NCBI GenBank assembly: GCA_964404445.1
Contig: CAYOJW010000001.1
Location: forward strand, 434,001 to 498,000
Reading direction: 5' to 3'
DNA: 64,000 bases
Origin: UBA2336 sp964404445
GTDB lineage: Bacteria; Bacteroidota; Bacteroidia; Cytophagales; Cyclobacteriaceae
This document shows, piece by piece, positions 8,428 to 17,930 of the stretch (its first letter is position 1; every line of letters begins with the position of its first letter). Position numbers and translations under genes: made by a program. Below the pieces are notes generated by a model that made no database searches, was not told the DNA's origin, and worked only from the letters and a program-made list of their open reading frames with translations.

Positions 8428-9552
8428 CTACTCTAACTGTTTAAGTTTATACGCACGCCAGTCGTTATAGATTGACCCGACAATTAACCGGACACTCAAA
8501 TAGTTTCCGTTTAATTCGGTGCCTCCGGCATTACGGTGGTCAACCCAATGGTAACGTGTTTGTAAACCAACATAACCGCCTTTTTTCCCATACTGATATT
8601 TGAATACGAGGCCTCCGTTGGCATCGTAACTGGGTAACACTTTTGAGTCTTCACCATAATCATTGTCGGCCGAGAGTGCCGTAATGCCGTTGTACCCCAA
8701 GCCGGGCGAAATACCGGCTCTGAATTTTTTCGTTTGAATAAAATCGTACGTGTATTCTAACCCTGCGTAAACGCCCGTCCATTTATCATTTGTATAACGA
8801 GTGCCTTTATAAACAAATTCGTATTCGTTTTTAGAGGGGCCAAAGCGAACGTCAACCGTGAGGTCGAGATTGTGTCTGAATTTTCTTCCGCCTAACATAA
8901 ACCCTATCGAAGGATGAGGCCCGAAAAGTTCAATTTTCTTAAAGGGGTGATAATATCCCACGAAGAATGCGATGTGCCCTTCGATAAGAGCTTCGGCCGC
9001 TGTAAGTTTCGACTGATGGATTTGTTTCAGGCGGCTTTCTTCGGAAGAAGCCTGCCGGATGTTTTTAAAAGAAGGAGTTTCCTGTTTGTAGAAATCTACC
9101 AATAAGGCTTCGTCTGTTGAATAGGTTTCGGAAATGTCGCTGGCAATTTTCCTGATTTCGGCCTGCGTGTTTTTAAACGCCTGGCTGTCGTCTGTCGATG
9201 GAGGAATATAACTGTAAAAGGGTGTTGCGAAGGGCGCGGGCGAAGATATGCCGAAAAGATAATCGAACGATGTTTCGGTTATGGCGTTCGCATCGAAGTT
9301 GGCGGTTTTAATGTCGAGTAACGTACGCAGGGTTAATGATGGTGACGTGGCTCCGCATTTACTTTCCCAGTAATCAATAAAACTGTACAGGCTGTCGATC
9401 TCATTTTTTTCATACAACGATGAAATGGTGCGGGCGGCATTAAAGTTTACATCCTGGCACCGCACGTACTGGTTGCGCATCATCAGCGCATCGAACGACT
9501 GGGCGGTTGCCGTTACCGAGACGATACAAAAAATAAAACTGAAGAGTTTCAT
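8428..9552 (-). CDS. Secreted protein with probable outer-membrane beta-barrel end
   Basis: The ATG at 9552 gives MKLFSFIFCIVSVTATAQ, a signal peptide, so 41 upstream residues in frame are excluded. The first half of the mature protein is helical and polar with no recognised domain. The second half has alternating amphipathic strands rich in Tyr and Gly (IAFFVGYYHPF, VYAGLEYTYDF, AGISPGLGYNG, GYVGLQTRYHW), which suggests an outer-membrane barrel. The C-terminal end is LKQLE rather than a terminal Phe. The function is unknown. It is convergent with the MFS gene (8 bp between the stops). Confidence 0.65.
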   Translation of the reverse strand: MKLFSFIFCIVSVTATAQSFDALMMRNQYVRCQDVNFNAARTISSLYEKNEIDSLYSFIDYWESKCGATSPSLTLRTLLDIKTANFDANAITETSFDYLFGISSPAPFATPFYSYIPPSTDDSQAFKNTQAEIRKIASDISETYSTDEALLVDFYKQETPSFKNIRQASSEESRLKQIHQSKLTAAEALIEGHIAFFVGYYHPFKKIELFGPHPSIGFMLGGRKFRHNLDLTVDVRFGPSKNEYEFVYKGTRYTNDKWTGVYAGLEYTYDFIQTKKFRAGISPGLGYNGITALSADNDYGEDSKVLPSYDANGGLVFKYQYGKKGGYVGLQTRYHWVDHRNAGGTELNGNYLSVRLIVGSIYNDWRAYKLKQLE

Positions 9553-9699
9553 GGTGAAGGGTTTGAACCGGTTCAAAAAATAGCAAATACTATGCCTTAT
9601 AGCGGATTTTTTTTGTGATAAGCCCGAAAACCTGTTGCAAATAGCCTGTTTCTGGCTAATATTTTTATATTGCATGCCTGTTTATTGTTTTTGTGCTTT

Positions 9700-10077
9700 A
9701 TGACTATCTACCTCATCGAAGACGATGAAATTTATGCTGAGTTTATTTTGCGTTCGCTGAGCAAGAACCCAAAATACAATATCAAAGTGTTTGCTTCTGC
9801 AGAGGAATGTATGAAAGCGGTCGATGATACGGTTGATGCCTACATTGTCGATTATAACCTGCCGGGCAAATCGGGTATTGAGTTTTACGAAGTGGTTAAA
9901 AACCGCCTGAAAGAAAACAACAAGCTTATTATGATGAGCGCCATCGATGACGGCAACATGGTGCTGAACTTCATTAAGCGTGGCGTACGCGATTATGTAA
10001 TTAAAGACAATACCGTTATCGATTCGTTAACGGCCATCCTCGAAGGCAAAGAAGACGAGTATTACCTTTTTGATTAA
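9700..10077 (+). CDS. Single-domain response regulator (CheY-like)
   Basis: This 125-residue receiver domain has no output domain. The acidic pocket is in YLIEDDE (residues 4-10), the phosphoacceptor is Asp51 in YIVDYNLPG, Ser80 is in the conserved Ser/Thr position, and Lys102 is in YVIKD. It starts at the internal ATG before TIYLIEDD; the upstream part of the frame has no family similarity. It is convergent with a histidine kinase gene, the stops being 14 bp apart, so the two may form a signalling pair. Output must be through protein contacts. Confidence 0.88.
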   Translation: MTIYLIEDDEIYAEFILRSLSKNPKYNIKVFASAEECMKAVDDTVDAYIVDYNLPGKSGIEFYEVVKNRLKENNKLIMMSAIDDGNMVLNFIKRGVRDYVIKDNTVIDSLTAILEGKEDEYYLFD

Positions 10078-10091
10078 ACCCCTTTTGCCAG

Positions 10092-10844
10092 TCAGGTAAA
10101 TTGTTCTGGCAAGGTTATCGTAAAAACACTTCCCACACCCTCGGTCGAGCGGCACGTAACATCACCGCCCACACGTTGCGCCATAGCCCGCGCAACAAAC
10201 AAACCTAAACCTGTTGAACTTTCGTTGCCCGTAGGCTGGGCTTTGAATTTTTTAAATTTATCAAAGAGCGATGCTAATTCGGTTGTTGTAAAACCTCCGG
10301 CTTCATCCTCAATTTCGATGCGAACAGTATTATCGGCATTGCGCGCTGTTCGGATAATGATGTTTTTTCCGGGTTTTGAAAACTTAACAGCGTTTGATAA
10401 GATGTTTCCGATGGCGCGATCTAAACATTGTTTATCCGACACAATCACAAACGTGCCTTCATGTTGAACGTGTACCGTGAGTTCTTTCTTTTTTACAGTA
10501 GGTTCATATTCGCGCACCAACCGGTCAACAAATTCGGTGAGGTTTACCGGTACGGGCATGATGTCGATTGTTCTGAATTCGAGGTTGCGGTAATCCACTA
10601 AGTTGCGCATCATCGATAACCCATCGGCAACCACCAACCGCATTTTTTCGAGGTAATCTTTCTGGAAATCCGACAACGTGCTTTGATCGAGCAACAACAA
10701 CTCCGCCAAAGCAAATGCCCGGTTTAAAGGCGCGCGCAAATCGTGCGATACCAGGCTGATGAGTTGTTGCTTTTCACGTTCAAGTTGTTCTGTTTTTTTT
10801 AACAGGGCATCGTGCTCGTTTATAAAAGACTGGGTATCGGGCAT
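10092..10844 (-). CDS. Cytoplasmic sensor histidine kinase without sensor domain
   Basis: This 250-residue protein starts with a short coiled coil (residues about 8-28). A HisKA domain follows with His34 in LVSHDLRAPLN, and then an HATPase_c domain with the N box (AIGNILSNAVKFSK), the G1 box (EDEAGGF) and the G2 box (GLGLFVARAMA). There is no transmembrane segment or PAS domain, so input must come from a partner protein. It faces the single-domain regulator gene tail to tail. The lipoprotein gene upstream lies 13 bp away and is read in the same direction. Confidence 0.9.
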   Translation of the reverse strand: MPDTQSFINEHDALLKKTEQLEREKQQLISLVSHDLRAPLNRAFALAELLLLDQSTLSDFQKDYLEKMRLVVADGLSMMRNLVDYRNLEFRTIDIMPVPVNLTEFVDRLVREYEPTVKKKELTVHVQHEGTFVIVSDKQCLDRAIGNILSNAVKFSKPGKNIIIRTARNADNTVRIEIEDEAGGFTTTELASLFDKFKKFKAQPTGNESSTGLGLFVARAMAQRVGGDVTCRSTEGVGSVFTITLPEQFT

Positions 10845-10857
10845 TGGCTTGGATTAA

Positions 10858-11313
10858 TTAAAACCTGAAGTTTACTTCGCTTTCGTAATCAACCGGAACG
10901 CGCACGGGCACACCGGTATAGGTTACGCTTACGGTTCCTTTGTAACGCACTTTTAATTTTCTTCCGCCTAACATACCTAACAGGGTGTCCATAAAACCAA
11001 TTTCTTTCATGTTCAGTTTTACTTCTAACGGAACGGTAAACTCGGCTTTGGCCGGGATAGGCAGTTTAGGGCTCTGATCTACACGCGCAGCTTTTTTTCC
11101 GTTCACATAAACATCCACATTAATTTTACGCAGTTTCATTTTTTGATTGTTGGGATTGTACAACACTGCCTTGCCACGCAACAGCGGTTCGGTATTCGCG
11201 TCCACAATCACATCTTTCACATAGCGAAACTCAATGGCCTCTTTCGGGCCGCACGACCCGAACAGTAGTAAGGCTGCAAAAAGCGTAAGAATAACCGGAT
11301 TAACTTTTTTCAT
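10858..11313 (-). CDS. LEA type 2 (WHy-like) lipoprotein
   Basis: The start at 11313 gives a lipoprotein signal, MKKVNPVILTLFAALLLFGSC, with the lipobox LFGSC. The mature part of about 130 residues is a beta-rich domain resembling LEA type 2: an EPLLRGKAVLYNPNNQKMKL strand pair, then VDVYVNGKKAA and IPAKAEFTVPLEVKL. Such proteins are found attached to bacterial membranes, and their role is unclear. The gene is followed 13 bp downstream by the histidine kinase gene and may be in one transcript with it. It starts 38 bp from the divergent oxygenase gene. Confidence 0.75.
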   Translation of the reverse strand: MKKVNPVILTLFAALLLFGSCGPKEAIEFRYVKDVIVDANTEPLLRGKAVLYNPNNQKMKLRKINVDVYVNGKKAARVDQSPKLPIPAKAEFTVPLEVKLNMKEIGFMDTLLGMLGGRKLKVRYKGTVSVTYTGVPVRVPVDYESEVNFRF

Positions 11314-11351
11314 TTCGGTAAGTATAGACAATCTATTCCTAAATTTGTTAC

Positions 11352-11966
11352 ATGAACGCTGTATTTGATACCATTGCCGATGGACTGGCAGAGCATGGGT
11401 ATGCCGTGGTTGATCAATTTTTGAGCCAACAGGAAGTTGATGCTGTACTGGCAGAAGGAAAATTTCAATCATCGGACGGGGAATTTAAAAAAGCGGGTAT
11501 TGGCAATAAACAATCGGTGCAAATACAGGAGGCCATCCGGGGCGATTACATTAAATGGCTCGACAAAAACACTTCGCCTGAGGCCGTTCAGGTTTATTTA
11601 AACCGGCTTGACGATCTGATAAAATCTTTAAACCAGGCATTGTTTTTAAGCCTGAAAGATTTTGAAGTACACCAAACGGTTTACCCTGTTGGTTCGTTTT
11701 ACAAACGTCACCTCGATCAGTTTAAAAAAGACGATCACCGTAAACTTTCAGTAATCCTGTACCTCAACAACCAGTGGACTGCCGAACAGGGCGGCCAGTT
11801 GCGGATGTATTTGCCCGATGGACAAAAAGATTTTTTACCGTTAGCCGGAAGGCTGGTAATTTTCCGCAGCGATGAAATTGAACACGAGGTGCTGCCCGCA
11901 ACACGCGAACGGTTAAGCATTACCGGCTGGGTGCTCGATCGCCTCGCAGCATTGAAACACATTTAA
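11352..11966 (+). CDS. 2-oxoglutarate/Fe(II)-dependent oxygenase (prolyl hydroxylase-like)
   Basis: This 204-residue protein has the double-stranded beta-helix motifs of SM-20/PHD-type oxygenases. The Fe ligands are H and D in KRHLDQF and the distal His in DEIEHEVLPAT, followed by the 2-oxoglutarate-binding Arg in RERLSITGW. The strand LSVILYLNNQWTAEQGGQLR is typical of the family. The substrate is not known; some bacterial relatives hydroxylate elongation factor Tu. The DinB-like gene follows 9 bp downstream and is probably co-transcribed. Confidence 0.85.
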   Translation: MNAVFDTIADGLAEHGYAVVDQFLSQQEVDAVLAEGKFQSSDGEFKKAGIGNKQSVQIQEAIRGDYIKWLDKNTSPEAVQVYLNRLDDLIKSLNQALFLSLKDFEVHQTVYPVGSFYKRHLDQFKKDDHRKLSVILYLNNQWTAEQGGQLRMYLPDGQKDFLPLAGRLVIFRSDEIEHEVLPATRERLSITGWVLDRLAALKHI

Positions 11967-11975
11967 TTAAGCATA

Positions 11976-12446
11976 GTGAAAAAGTATTTTTTAAAACTCT
12001 ACAAGTACAATTATTGGTCGAACAAGCGTGTGCTGGGCGCAATCGAAAAGCAACAGGTAAACGACCCGAAGATTTTACAATTAATGGGTCACGTATTGGC
12101 TGCCCAGTATTTATGGTTTCACCGCATTAACGCATTGCCCGCGCCCGATGTAAAACTTTGGGGCGATTATACCCTCGAACGGTTATTAACCATGGCCGAA
12201 GACATCGGTAAACAATGGATTGATTTTGTAGAACGCACCGATAATTTCGACCGTGAGCTTACTTACCGTAACTACACGAACGATCCCTACACGAATAATG
12301 TTGAAAATATTATGATCCATTTGGTGAACCACTCATCGTACCATCGCGCACAAGTAGCGATGTTAATGCGCCAAAAAGGATTTGAACCGATCAATACCGA
12401 TTTTATTACGTACGACCGGGTAATTACCGGGCAGTGGAAAGACTAA
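11976..12446 (+). CDS. DinB family protein
   Basis: The start is a GTG 9 bp after the oxygenase stop; the product is 156 residues. It is an all-helical DinB-like four-helix bundle. The putative metal ligands are His in LMGHVLAAQYLWFHRI and the pair in HLVNHSSYHRAQV, the latter being the family signature. Members bind divalent metals and some act as thiol transferases, while others have no known activity. The dienelactone hydrolase gene follows 25 bp later, so the three genes may be one operon. Confidence 0.85.
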   Translation: MKKYFLKLYKYNYWSNKRVLGAIEKQQVNDPKILQLMGHVLAAQYLWFHRINALPAPDVKLWGDYTLERLLTMAEDIGKQWIDFVERTDNFDRELTYRNYTNDPYTNNVENIMIHLVNHSSYHRAQVAMLMRQKGFEPINTDFITYDRVITGQWKD

Positions 12447-12471
12447 TGTAAAACACCAAAACCCATACATT

Positions 12472-13323
12472 ATGAAAAAAGTATATGTATTAATTGTTGC
12501 GTTGATCGTAACAACACTTGCTTTTGCGCAAGACGGCATCACTGTTTGCCATACGCCCGCAGTTGAAAAATTTGCGCTCTTTGCTTCAAACAAAGCTTTT
12601 AATATGGAGCACCCCAACCCGCGCGTTTACACACACCACTCAACCGAAGGCGGTAAGATGGTTACGTTTACGTGCCCCGATGGAATCAAAGCAAATGGTT
12701 ATGTGATTATGGCTTCGAAAAAAACCAACAACTGGATTTTTGTTTTTCAGGAGTGGTGGGGACTAAACGATAACGTAAAACGTCAGTCGGAAGATTTGTT
12801 TAAAGATGTAGGCAACGTAAACGTGTTGGCGTTGGATATGTACGATGGCAAAGTGGCCGCTACCCGCGAAGATGCCGGTAAATACATGAGCGAATACAAA
12901 GCCGAACGCGGTATGCAAATTATACAAGGGGCGCAGGCGTATGCAGGCACGCAAGCGAAGATCGGAACCGTAGGCTGGTGTTTTGGTGGAGGCTTGTCGT
13001 TGCAGGCTTCGTTGGCGTTGGGCAAACAAGCCGCAGCGTGTGTTATCTATTATGGAATGCCCGAAGGCGATGTTGAAAAATTAAAAACACTGAACACCGA
13101 TGTACTCGGCATTTTTGCCACACGTGAAAAGTGGATCAATACCGATGTGGTGAAAAAATTTGAAACCGATATGGCAACAGCGGGCAAAAACCTTACGGTT
13201 AAAAACTACGATGCCGAACATGGCTTTGCCAACCCCAGCAACCCCATTGGCGCTTTTGATGAAGCCGCCTACAACGATGCGTACAAACACACGATTGATT
13301 TTTTTAAAACGAAGTTAAAATAA
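12472..13323 (+). CDS. Secreted dienelactone hydrolase family protein
   Basis: MKKVYVLIVALIVTTLAFAQ is a signal peptide, so this alpha/beta hydrolase is exported. The nucleophile elbow is GWCFGGG with Cys as in dienelactone hydrolase. The catalytic His is in EHGFANPSN. VFQEWWGLNDNVK is also typical of the family. At the usual Asp position I read IFATREKWINTD, where the normal Asp is not obvious, so the triad may be altered. An extra N-terminal segment of about 60 residues precedes the hydrolase. The substrate is unknown. Confidence 0.82.
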   Translation: MKKVYVLIVALIVTTLAFAQDGITVCHTPAVEKFALFASNKAFNMEHPNPRVYTHHSTEGGKMVTFTCPDGIKANGYVIMASKKTNNWIFVFQEWWGLNDNVKRQSEDLFKDVGNVNVLALDMYDGKVAATREDAGKYMSEYKAERGMQIIQGAQAYAGTQAKIGTVGWCFGGGLSLQASLALGKQAAACVIYYGMPEGDVEKLKTLNTDVLGIFATREKWINTDVVKKFETDMATAGKNLTVKNYDAEHGFANPSNPIGAFDEAAYNDAYKHTIDFFKTKLK

Positions 13324-13325
13324 AA

Positions 13326-13435
13326 ATTCACCACAGAGTACACAGAGGTCACCACAGAGAATACGAATGCACACTAAAAAACTTTGTGCTCTTTGTGTAA
13401 GATGGCAAATAATCTCAGCGTACTCTGTGGTGAAT
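13326..13435. repeat. CACAGAG-type inverted repeat between convergent genes
   Basis: A perfect 16-bp inverted repeat bounds this segment: ATTCACCACAGAGTAC at 13326-13341 and its complement at 13420-13435. Inside are further CACAGAG and CTTTGTG partial copies. It fills the gap between two converging genes and could act as a two-way terminator. The sequence resembles a dispersed repeat that I recall from several bacterial genomes. Confidence 0.7.
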
Positions 13436-13439
13436 AAAG

Positions 13440-15083
13440 TTACTCCCAAACAACCTTGCCCGCTTCTTCATACCATTTCGGATATTTGTGCAGGTGAAGT
13501 TTTTCCACTTCGTTACGTTTTACTTTAAGTGTTGGCGTAAGCAACCCGTTATCAATCGTCCATTCTTCGGTAAGGATTACCGCCTTCTCAACTTTCTCGT
13601 ACGATTCAAGCGTTGGGTTTACGGCATTCAGTGAAGCGGTAAGGCTCGAAATAATTTCGTCTTTTGATTTGGCCTTTCCGGCTGCCGACAAAATTATAAG
13701 TGCGATAGGCTGCGGAATACCCATGCCCACAACGCACGCCTGTTCAATATCGGCATTGCCCATGATTTCCATTTCAATAGGGCCGGGCGAAACATATTTG
13801 CCTTTATCGGTTTTAAACTGATCTTTAATCCGGCCAACGATGGTTGTAAAACCTTCGCTGTCGCGTTCGGCTTTATCGCCCGTTTTCAGAAAGCCTTCTT
13901 CGTCAAACACTGCGGCCGTAAGTTCAGGCTCTTTGTAATAGCCTTTCAGGTTGCTCACGCTCTTTAAGCGAAGTTCGCCATCATCGGCAATTTTTACGGT
14001 TACACCGGTTAAGGGTTGGCCAACCGTTCCGTGTTTATTCGCGCCTTGTCGGTTAAAGTGCGAGTAGATGCAATCTTCCGTCATGCCGATGGCCTGAAAA
14101 ATAGTTACGCCAATGGTTTCGAACCACACTAACAGTTCGGTAGTGATGGGCGCAGCACCCGAATAAATATGTGTGGCACGCGAAAGCCCCAGTTTCTTTT
14201 TAATGCTTTTGCGGATGATGCCGTTCACAATCGGGATGGACAACAGCGTGTTTAATTTTTTCTGCGGAAGCTTCTCTACAATCTTTTCGCGGAACTTCGC
14301 CCAAAGGCGCGGCACGGCAAAGAAAATGTGCGGTTGTGTATCGGCTAAGTTTTTTGGGAACGTATCGAGCGATTCGGCAAACGAAAACATCGCACCGGTA
14401 TAAAGCCCAACCATTTCAATACCCATGCGTTCGGCAATGTGGCTTAGCGGCAAGTACGAAAACAAATCGGGGTGTTGGGGAATTTTTAAATCGGTAATGG
14501 CCACTTGCACAACGGCATCGAAATTTCCGGTGGTGTGCATCACGCCTTTGGGTTTTCCGGTTGTGCCCGAAGTGTACATGATCGTCATTAAATCGTCAGC
14601 GTTCCATGAAGCGGGCGTAGCAATAGGTTTTTCGGTTTGTAAAAATGTTTCCCACGAAAACTGTTCGCGCACACCGTATTGTTCAATGCCAATGCTTTTC
14701 ACATTGGCCGGAATGCCCTCTCGTTGCTCGCTATATTTATCCAGCTTGCCAACAATAACAACGTTGGCTTCGCTATGCTCTAAAATTTGCCGGATGGAAG
14801 GCGCAGTAAGTGTCGGGTATAGCGGAACGGAAATGTGTCCGCTCATCATAATCGCCAGATCGGCCATGATCCAGTGCGCGCAGTTTTTTGAAAGCAACGC
14901 AATATGGCTTCGCTGCGGCAGGTTAAACCCGGTTAGGCCGCCTGCAATTTTGCGGATTTCTTCACCCGCCTGTTGATATGTCCATGTCTTCCAAACTCCG
15001 TTAAACGGCTGTCGTAAAAACACCTTTTGCGGAGTTTGTTTTTCCCAATAAAGAAATTTTTCGAGTGGTGAAGATGAGTCCAT
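13440..15083 (-). CDS. Long-chain acyl-CoA synthetase (AMP-dependent ligase)
   Basis: This 547-residue cytosolic adenylate-forming enzyme activates fatty acids to acyl-CoA. Motif A5/P-loop is MYTSGTTGKPKGVMHT. The acyl-AMP-binding motif is IFQAIGMTEDC. The hinge and C-terminal signature are LKTGDKAERDSEGF and GRIKDQFKTDKGKYVSPGPI, ending in a Lys-containing motif (LLTPTLKVKRNEV). This order is that of the FACL/FadD15-like group, somewhat shorter than typical 600-residue members. It stands alone and is divergent from polA with about 108 bp between them. Confidence 0.92.
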   Translation of the reverse strand: MDSSSPLEKFLYWEKQTPQKVFLRQPFNGVWKTWTYQQAGEEIRKIAGGLTGFNLPQRSHIALLSKNCAHWIMADLAIMMSGHISVPLYPTLTAPSIRQILEHSEANVVIVGKLDKYSEQREGIPANVKSIGIEQYGVREQFSWETFLQTEKPIATPASWNADDLMTIMYTSGTTGKPKGVMHTTGNFDAVVQVAITDLKIPQHPDLFSYLPLSHIAERMGIEMVGLYTGAMFSFAESLDTFPKNLADTQPHIFFAVPRLWAKFREKIVEKLPQKKLNTLLSIPIVNGIIRKSIKKKLGLSRATHIYSGAAPITTELLVWFETIGVTIFQAIGMTEDCIYSHFNRQGANKHGTVGQPLTGVTVKIADDGELRLKSVSNLKGYYKEPELTAAVFDEEGFLKTGDKAERDSEGFTTIVGRIKDQFKTDKGKYVSPGPIEMEIMGNADIEQACVVGMGIPQPIALIILSAAGKAKSKDEIISSLTASLNAVNPTLESYEKVEKAVILTEEWTIDNGLLTPTLKVKRNEVEKLHLHKYPKWYEEAGKVVWE

Positions 15084-15191
15084 AGCGCAAACGATTTAAT
15101 AACCCGATTTAATGAGATTTGACTGAAATAAAAAATATACAGCCTGCCGATTCTGTAAGAAACTTACCCGCCTTCTGTTTACTTTAGCCCC

Positions 15192-17930
15192 ATGGCTGAA
15201 ACAAAAAGACTTTTCCTGCTCGATGCGTATGCGTTGATTTACCGCGCACATTTTGCATTCACTAAAACACCGCGTATTAACTCGAAAGGTATAAACACTT
15301 CGGTGCCGTTTGGGTTTACCAATACCATGTTAGAGGTGTTGCTCAAACAAAAGCCCACGCACATTGGTGTTGCGTTCGATACATCGGCAAAAACATTTCG
15401 CGATGAAATGTTTGAAGAATATAAAGCCAACCGACAGGAAACACCGGAAGACATCCGTTACGGTACACCTAAGGTAAAAGAAATCATTCGCGGGTTTAAC
15501 ATCCCGGTGCTGGAACTTGACGGCTACGAAGCCGATGACATTATCGGTACATTGGCCAAGCAGGCCGAAAAAGCGGGCTTTGAAGTTTACATGATGACAC
15601 CCGATAAAGACTTCGGGCAATTAGTGACTGAGCGCATTCATTTATACAAGCCGGCATTCATGGGCAACGCGGTGGATGTGATGGGGCCTAAAGAAGTTTG
15701 CGAGAAGTGGGACATCGAAAATGTTTTGCAAGTGATCGATATACTCGGCTTGCAGGGCGATACATCCGATAACATACCGGGCATTCCGGGTGTTGGCCCT
15801 AAAACGGCAGCCGAACTCATTAAAAAATTTGGTACGGTCGAAAACGTTGTGGCCAATGCACATCAACTAAAGGGTAAACAAAAAGAACGTGTAGAAGAAT
15901 TTGGCCAACAGGCTATTCTTTCAAAACAGTTGGCCACTATTGCGCTGGATGTTCCCATTGCGTTCGATGAAGAAGCCCTGTTATACACCGGCCCGGACGA
16001 AACGAAATTAAAACCCATCCTCGAAGAGTTGGAATTTAAAACCATGATGCCGCGCATTTTTGGCGGAAGCACTGCGGCAACACCGGCAGCGTCATCATCA
16101 TCCGCGAAAGCGGCACAACTCAGTATGTTTGGCGGAACACCCGAAACTGTAATCGAAGAGAACACAAACTCAGAAATAAAAACATTTTCAGAAAAAGAAG
16201 TCAGCTATACGTTGGCCGATACCGCAACAGCGCGCAAAGAACTCATCGAAAAATTAAAACGGCAAAAAGAGTTTGCCATCGAACAGCTTGCCGATAACCA
16301 TCAGCTTAACGCATTGGCCTTTGCGTGGGCGACAGGCGAGGGCGCATTGGTAACATTGGAGGCCGACAACGCACAAAAAATTTTGCAGGAGTTTTCCGTT
16401 GTATTGGCCGATGAAAAAATCGGCAAGGCGGGGCATAATTTGAAAGGCATTATGCTGATGCTGAAAGAACACAACATTGAAGTAAACGGCAACCTGTTCG
16501 ATACAACCGTTGCACATTATCTTATCGAGCCTGAAGCTTCGCACGATCTTAAAAACCTTTGTCTGCAATACACCGGCTATCAGTTAATGGACGAAGGCAC
16601 GCAAAACCGCACATACCAACTTTGCGAACGTGCCGACCTCGTGTTGCAACTCAAGCAAAAGCTTGTAAAAGACCTTGAAAAGAAACGCCATAACAAATTA
16701 ATGAACGATGTGGAAATGCCGTTGATGAAAGTGCTTGCCGCGATGGAGTTTGAAGGTGTGCGCATCGATGAAAAAGCGCTTGCAAAAATGTCGGAAGCGT
16801 TGAAGAAAGACAGCGCCAAAGTACAGCAGGAAATTTACCAGATTGCCGGAACGGAGTTTAACATTGGTTCGCCCAAACAACTTGGTGAAATTTTGTTCGA
16901 TAAACTAAAGCTGGCCGATGAGCAGGGCGGTAAAATCAAAAAAACAAAAACAGGCCAGTATGCTACGGGCGAAGAAATCCTGTTGAAGATGGCAGGCGAT
17001 AACCCCATCGCACAAAAAATTCTCGATTACCGCGAATACGAAAAACTTCGTTCAACGTATGTCGATGCCCTGCCGCGCCTGATCAGCAAACGCGATGGCC
17101 GTGTGCACACCGATTACCGCCAGGCCGTTGCCGCTACGGGCAGGTTAAGTTCAAACAACCCGAACTTGCAGAACATCCCCATCCGCACCGAGAAGGGAAG
17201 ACAAATCCGTAAGGCATTCGTGGCGCGCGATAAAGATTATTTGTTTATGTCGGCCGACTATTCACAAATTGAATTGCGCATTGCCGCCTCGTTCGCGAAA
17301 GATGAAGTGATGATAGATGCTTTTAAAAACAAACGCGACATCCACACCACCACTGCGGCAAAAGTATTTAAAGTAGCCCTCGACAGCGTAACACCCGACA
17401 TGAGGCGCAAAGCCAAAGAGGTAAACTTTGGTATTTTGTATGGCAGTACGGCTTTTGGTCTGGCGCAAAACTTAGGCATTTCACGTTCTGAGGCAACCGA
17501 AATCATCAACTCGTACTTCACCGAGTTTGCGGCCATTAAACGCTATATGGACAATTCTATTTTACAGGCGCGCGAAACTGAATTTGTAGAAACCATTCTG
17601 GGAAGAAGGCGTTATTTGCGTGACATCAATTCGCGCAACGTAACCACACGTGGCTTTGCCGAACGCAACGCCATTAACGCGCCCATTCAGGGCAGCGCAG
17701 CCGACATTATTAAAATTGCGATGGTGAACATTCACCGCTGGATGCTGAAAGAAAAACTGCAATCAAAAATGATCATGCAGGTGCATGACGAATTGGTGTT
17801 TGATGTGCACAAAACCGAAGTTGATCACGTAAAAGAAAACGTGCGCAAGTTGATGGAGCACGCGGTAATCCTCGATGTACCGATGGAGGTTGAAGTAGGG
17901 GTCGGTGAAAATTGGTTAGAGGCGCATTAG
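15192..17930 (+). CDS. polA: DNA polymerase I
   Basis: This 912-residue Pol I has three parts. Residues 1-290 are the 5'-3' exonuclease (DGYEADDIIGTLA, PGIPGVGPKTA). Residues about 330-520 are the 3'-5' exonuclease region. The rest is the polymerase: motif A DYSQIELRIAA, motif B RRKAKEVNFGILYG, motif C MQVHDELVFDV. In the proofreading part the family Asp residues appear to be lost: FDTET reads FAIEQ, NLKYD reads NLKGI, and the Asp of the YxxxD motif reads Arg in CERADL. Proofreading is therefore likely inactive. It acts in gap filling, Okazaki maturation and repair. A Ser/Ala-rich linker lies near residue 300. Confidence 0.96.
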   Translation: MAETKRLFLLDAYALIYRAHFAFTKTPRINSKGINTSVPFGFTNTMLEVLLKQKPTHIGVAFDTSAKTFRDEMFEEYKANRQETPEDIRYGTPKVKEIIRGFNIPVLELDGYEADDIIGTLAKQAEKAGFEVYMMTPDKDFGQLVTERIHLYKPAFMGNAVDVMGPKEVCEKWDIENVLQVIDILGLQGDTSDNIPGIPGVGPKTAAELIKKFGTVENVVANAHQLKGKQKERVEEFGQQAILSKQLATIALDVPIAFDEEALLYTGPDETKLKPILEELEFKTMMPRIFGGSTAATPAASSSSAKAAQLSMFGGTPETVIEENTNSEIKTFSEKEVSYTLADTATARKELIEKLKRQKEFAIEQLADNHQLNALAFAWATGEGALVTLEADNAQKILQEFSVVLADEKIGKAGHNLKGIMLMLKEHNIEVNGNLFDTTVAHYLIEPEASHDLKNLCLQYTGYQLMDEGTQNRTYQLCERADLVLQLKQKLVKDLEKKRHNKLMNDVEMPLMKVLAAMEFEGVRIDEKALAKMSEALKKDSAKVQQEIYQIAGTEFNIGSPKQLGEILFDKLKLADEQGGKIKKTKTGQYATGEEILLKMAGDNPIAQKILDYREYEKLRSTYVDALPRLISKRDGRVHTDYRQAVAATGRLSSNNPNLQNIPIRTEKGRQIRKAFVARDKDYLFMSADYSQIELRIAASFAKDEVMIDAFKNKRDIHTTTAAKVFKVALDSVTPDMRRKAKEVNFGILYGSTAFGLAQNLGISRSEATEIINSYFTEFAAIKRYMDNSILQARETEFVETILGRRRYLRDINSRNVTTRGFAERNAINAPIQGSAADIIKIAMVNIHRWMLKEKLQSKMIMQVHDELVFDVHKTEVDHVKENVRKLMEHAVILDVPMEVEVGVGENWLEAH

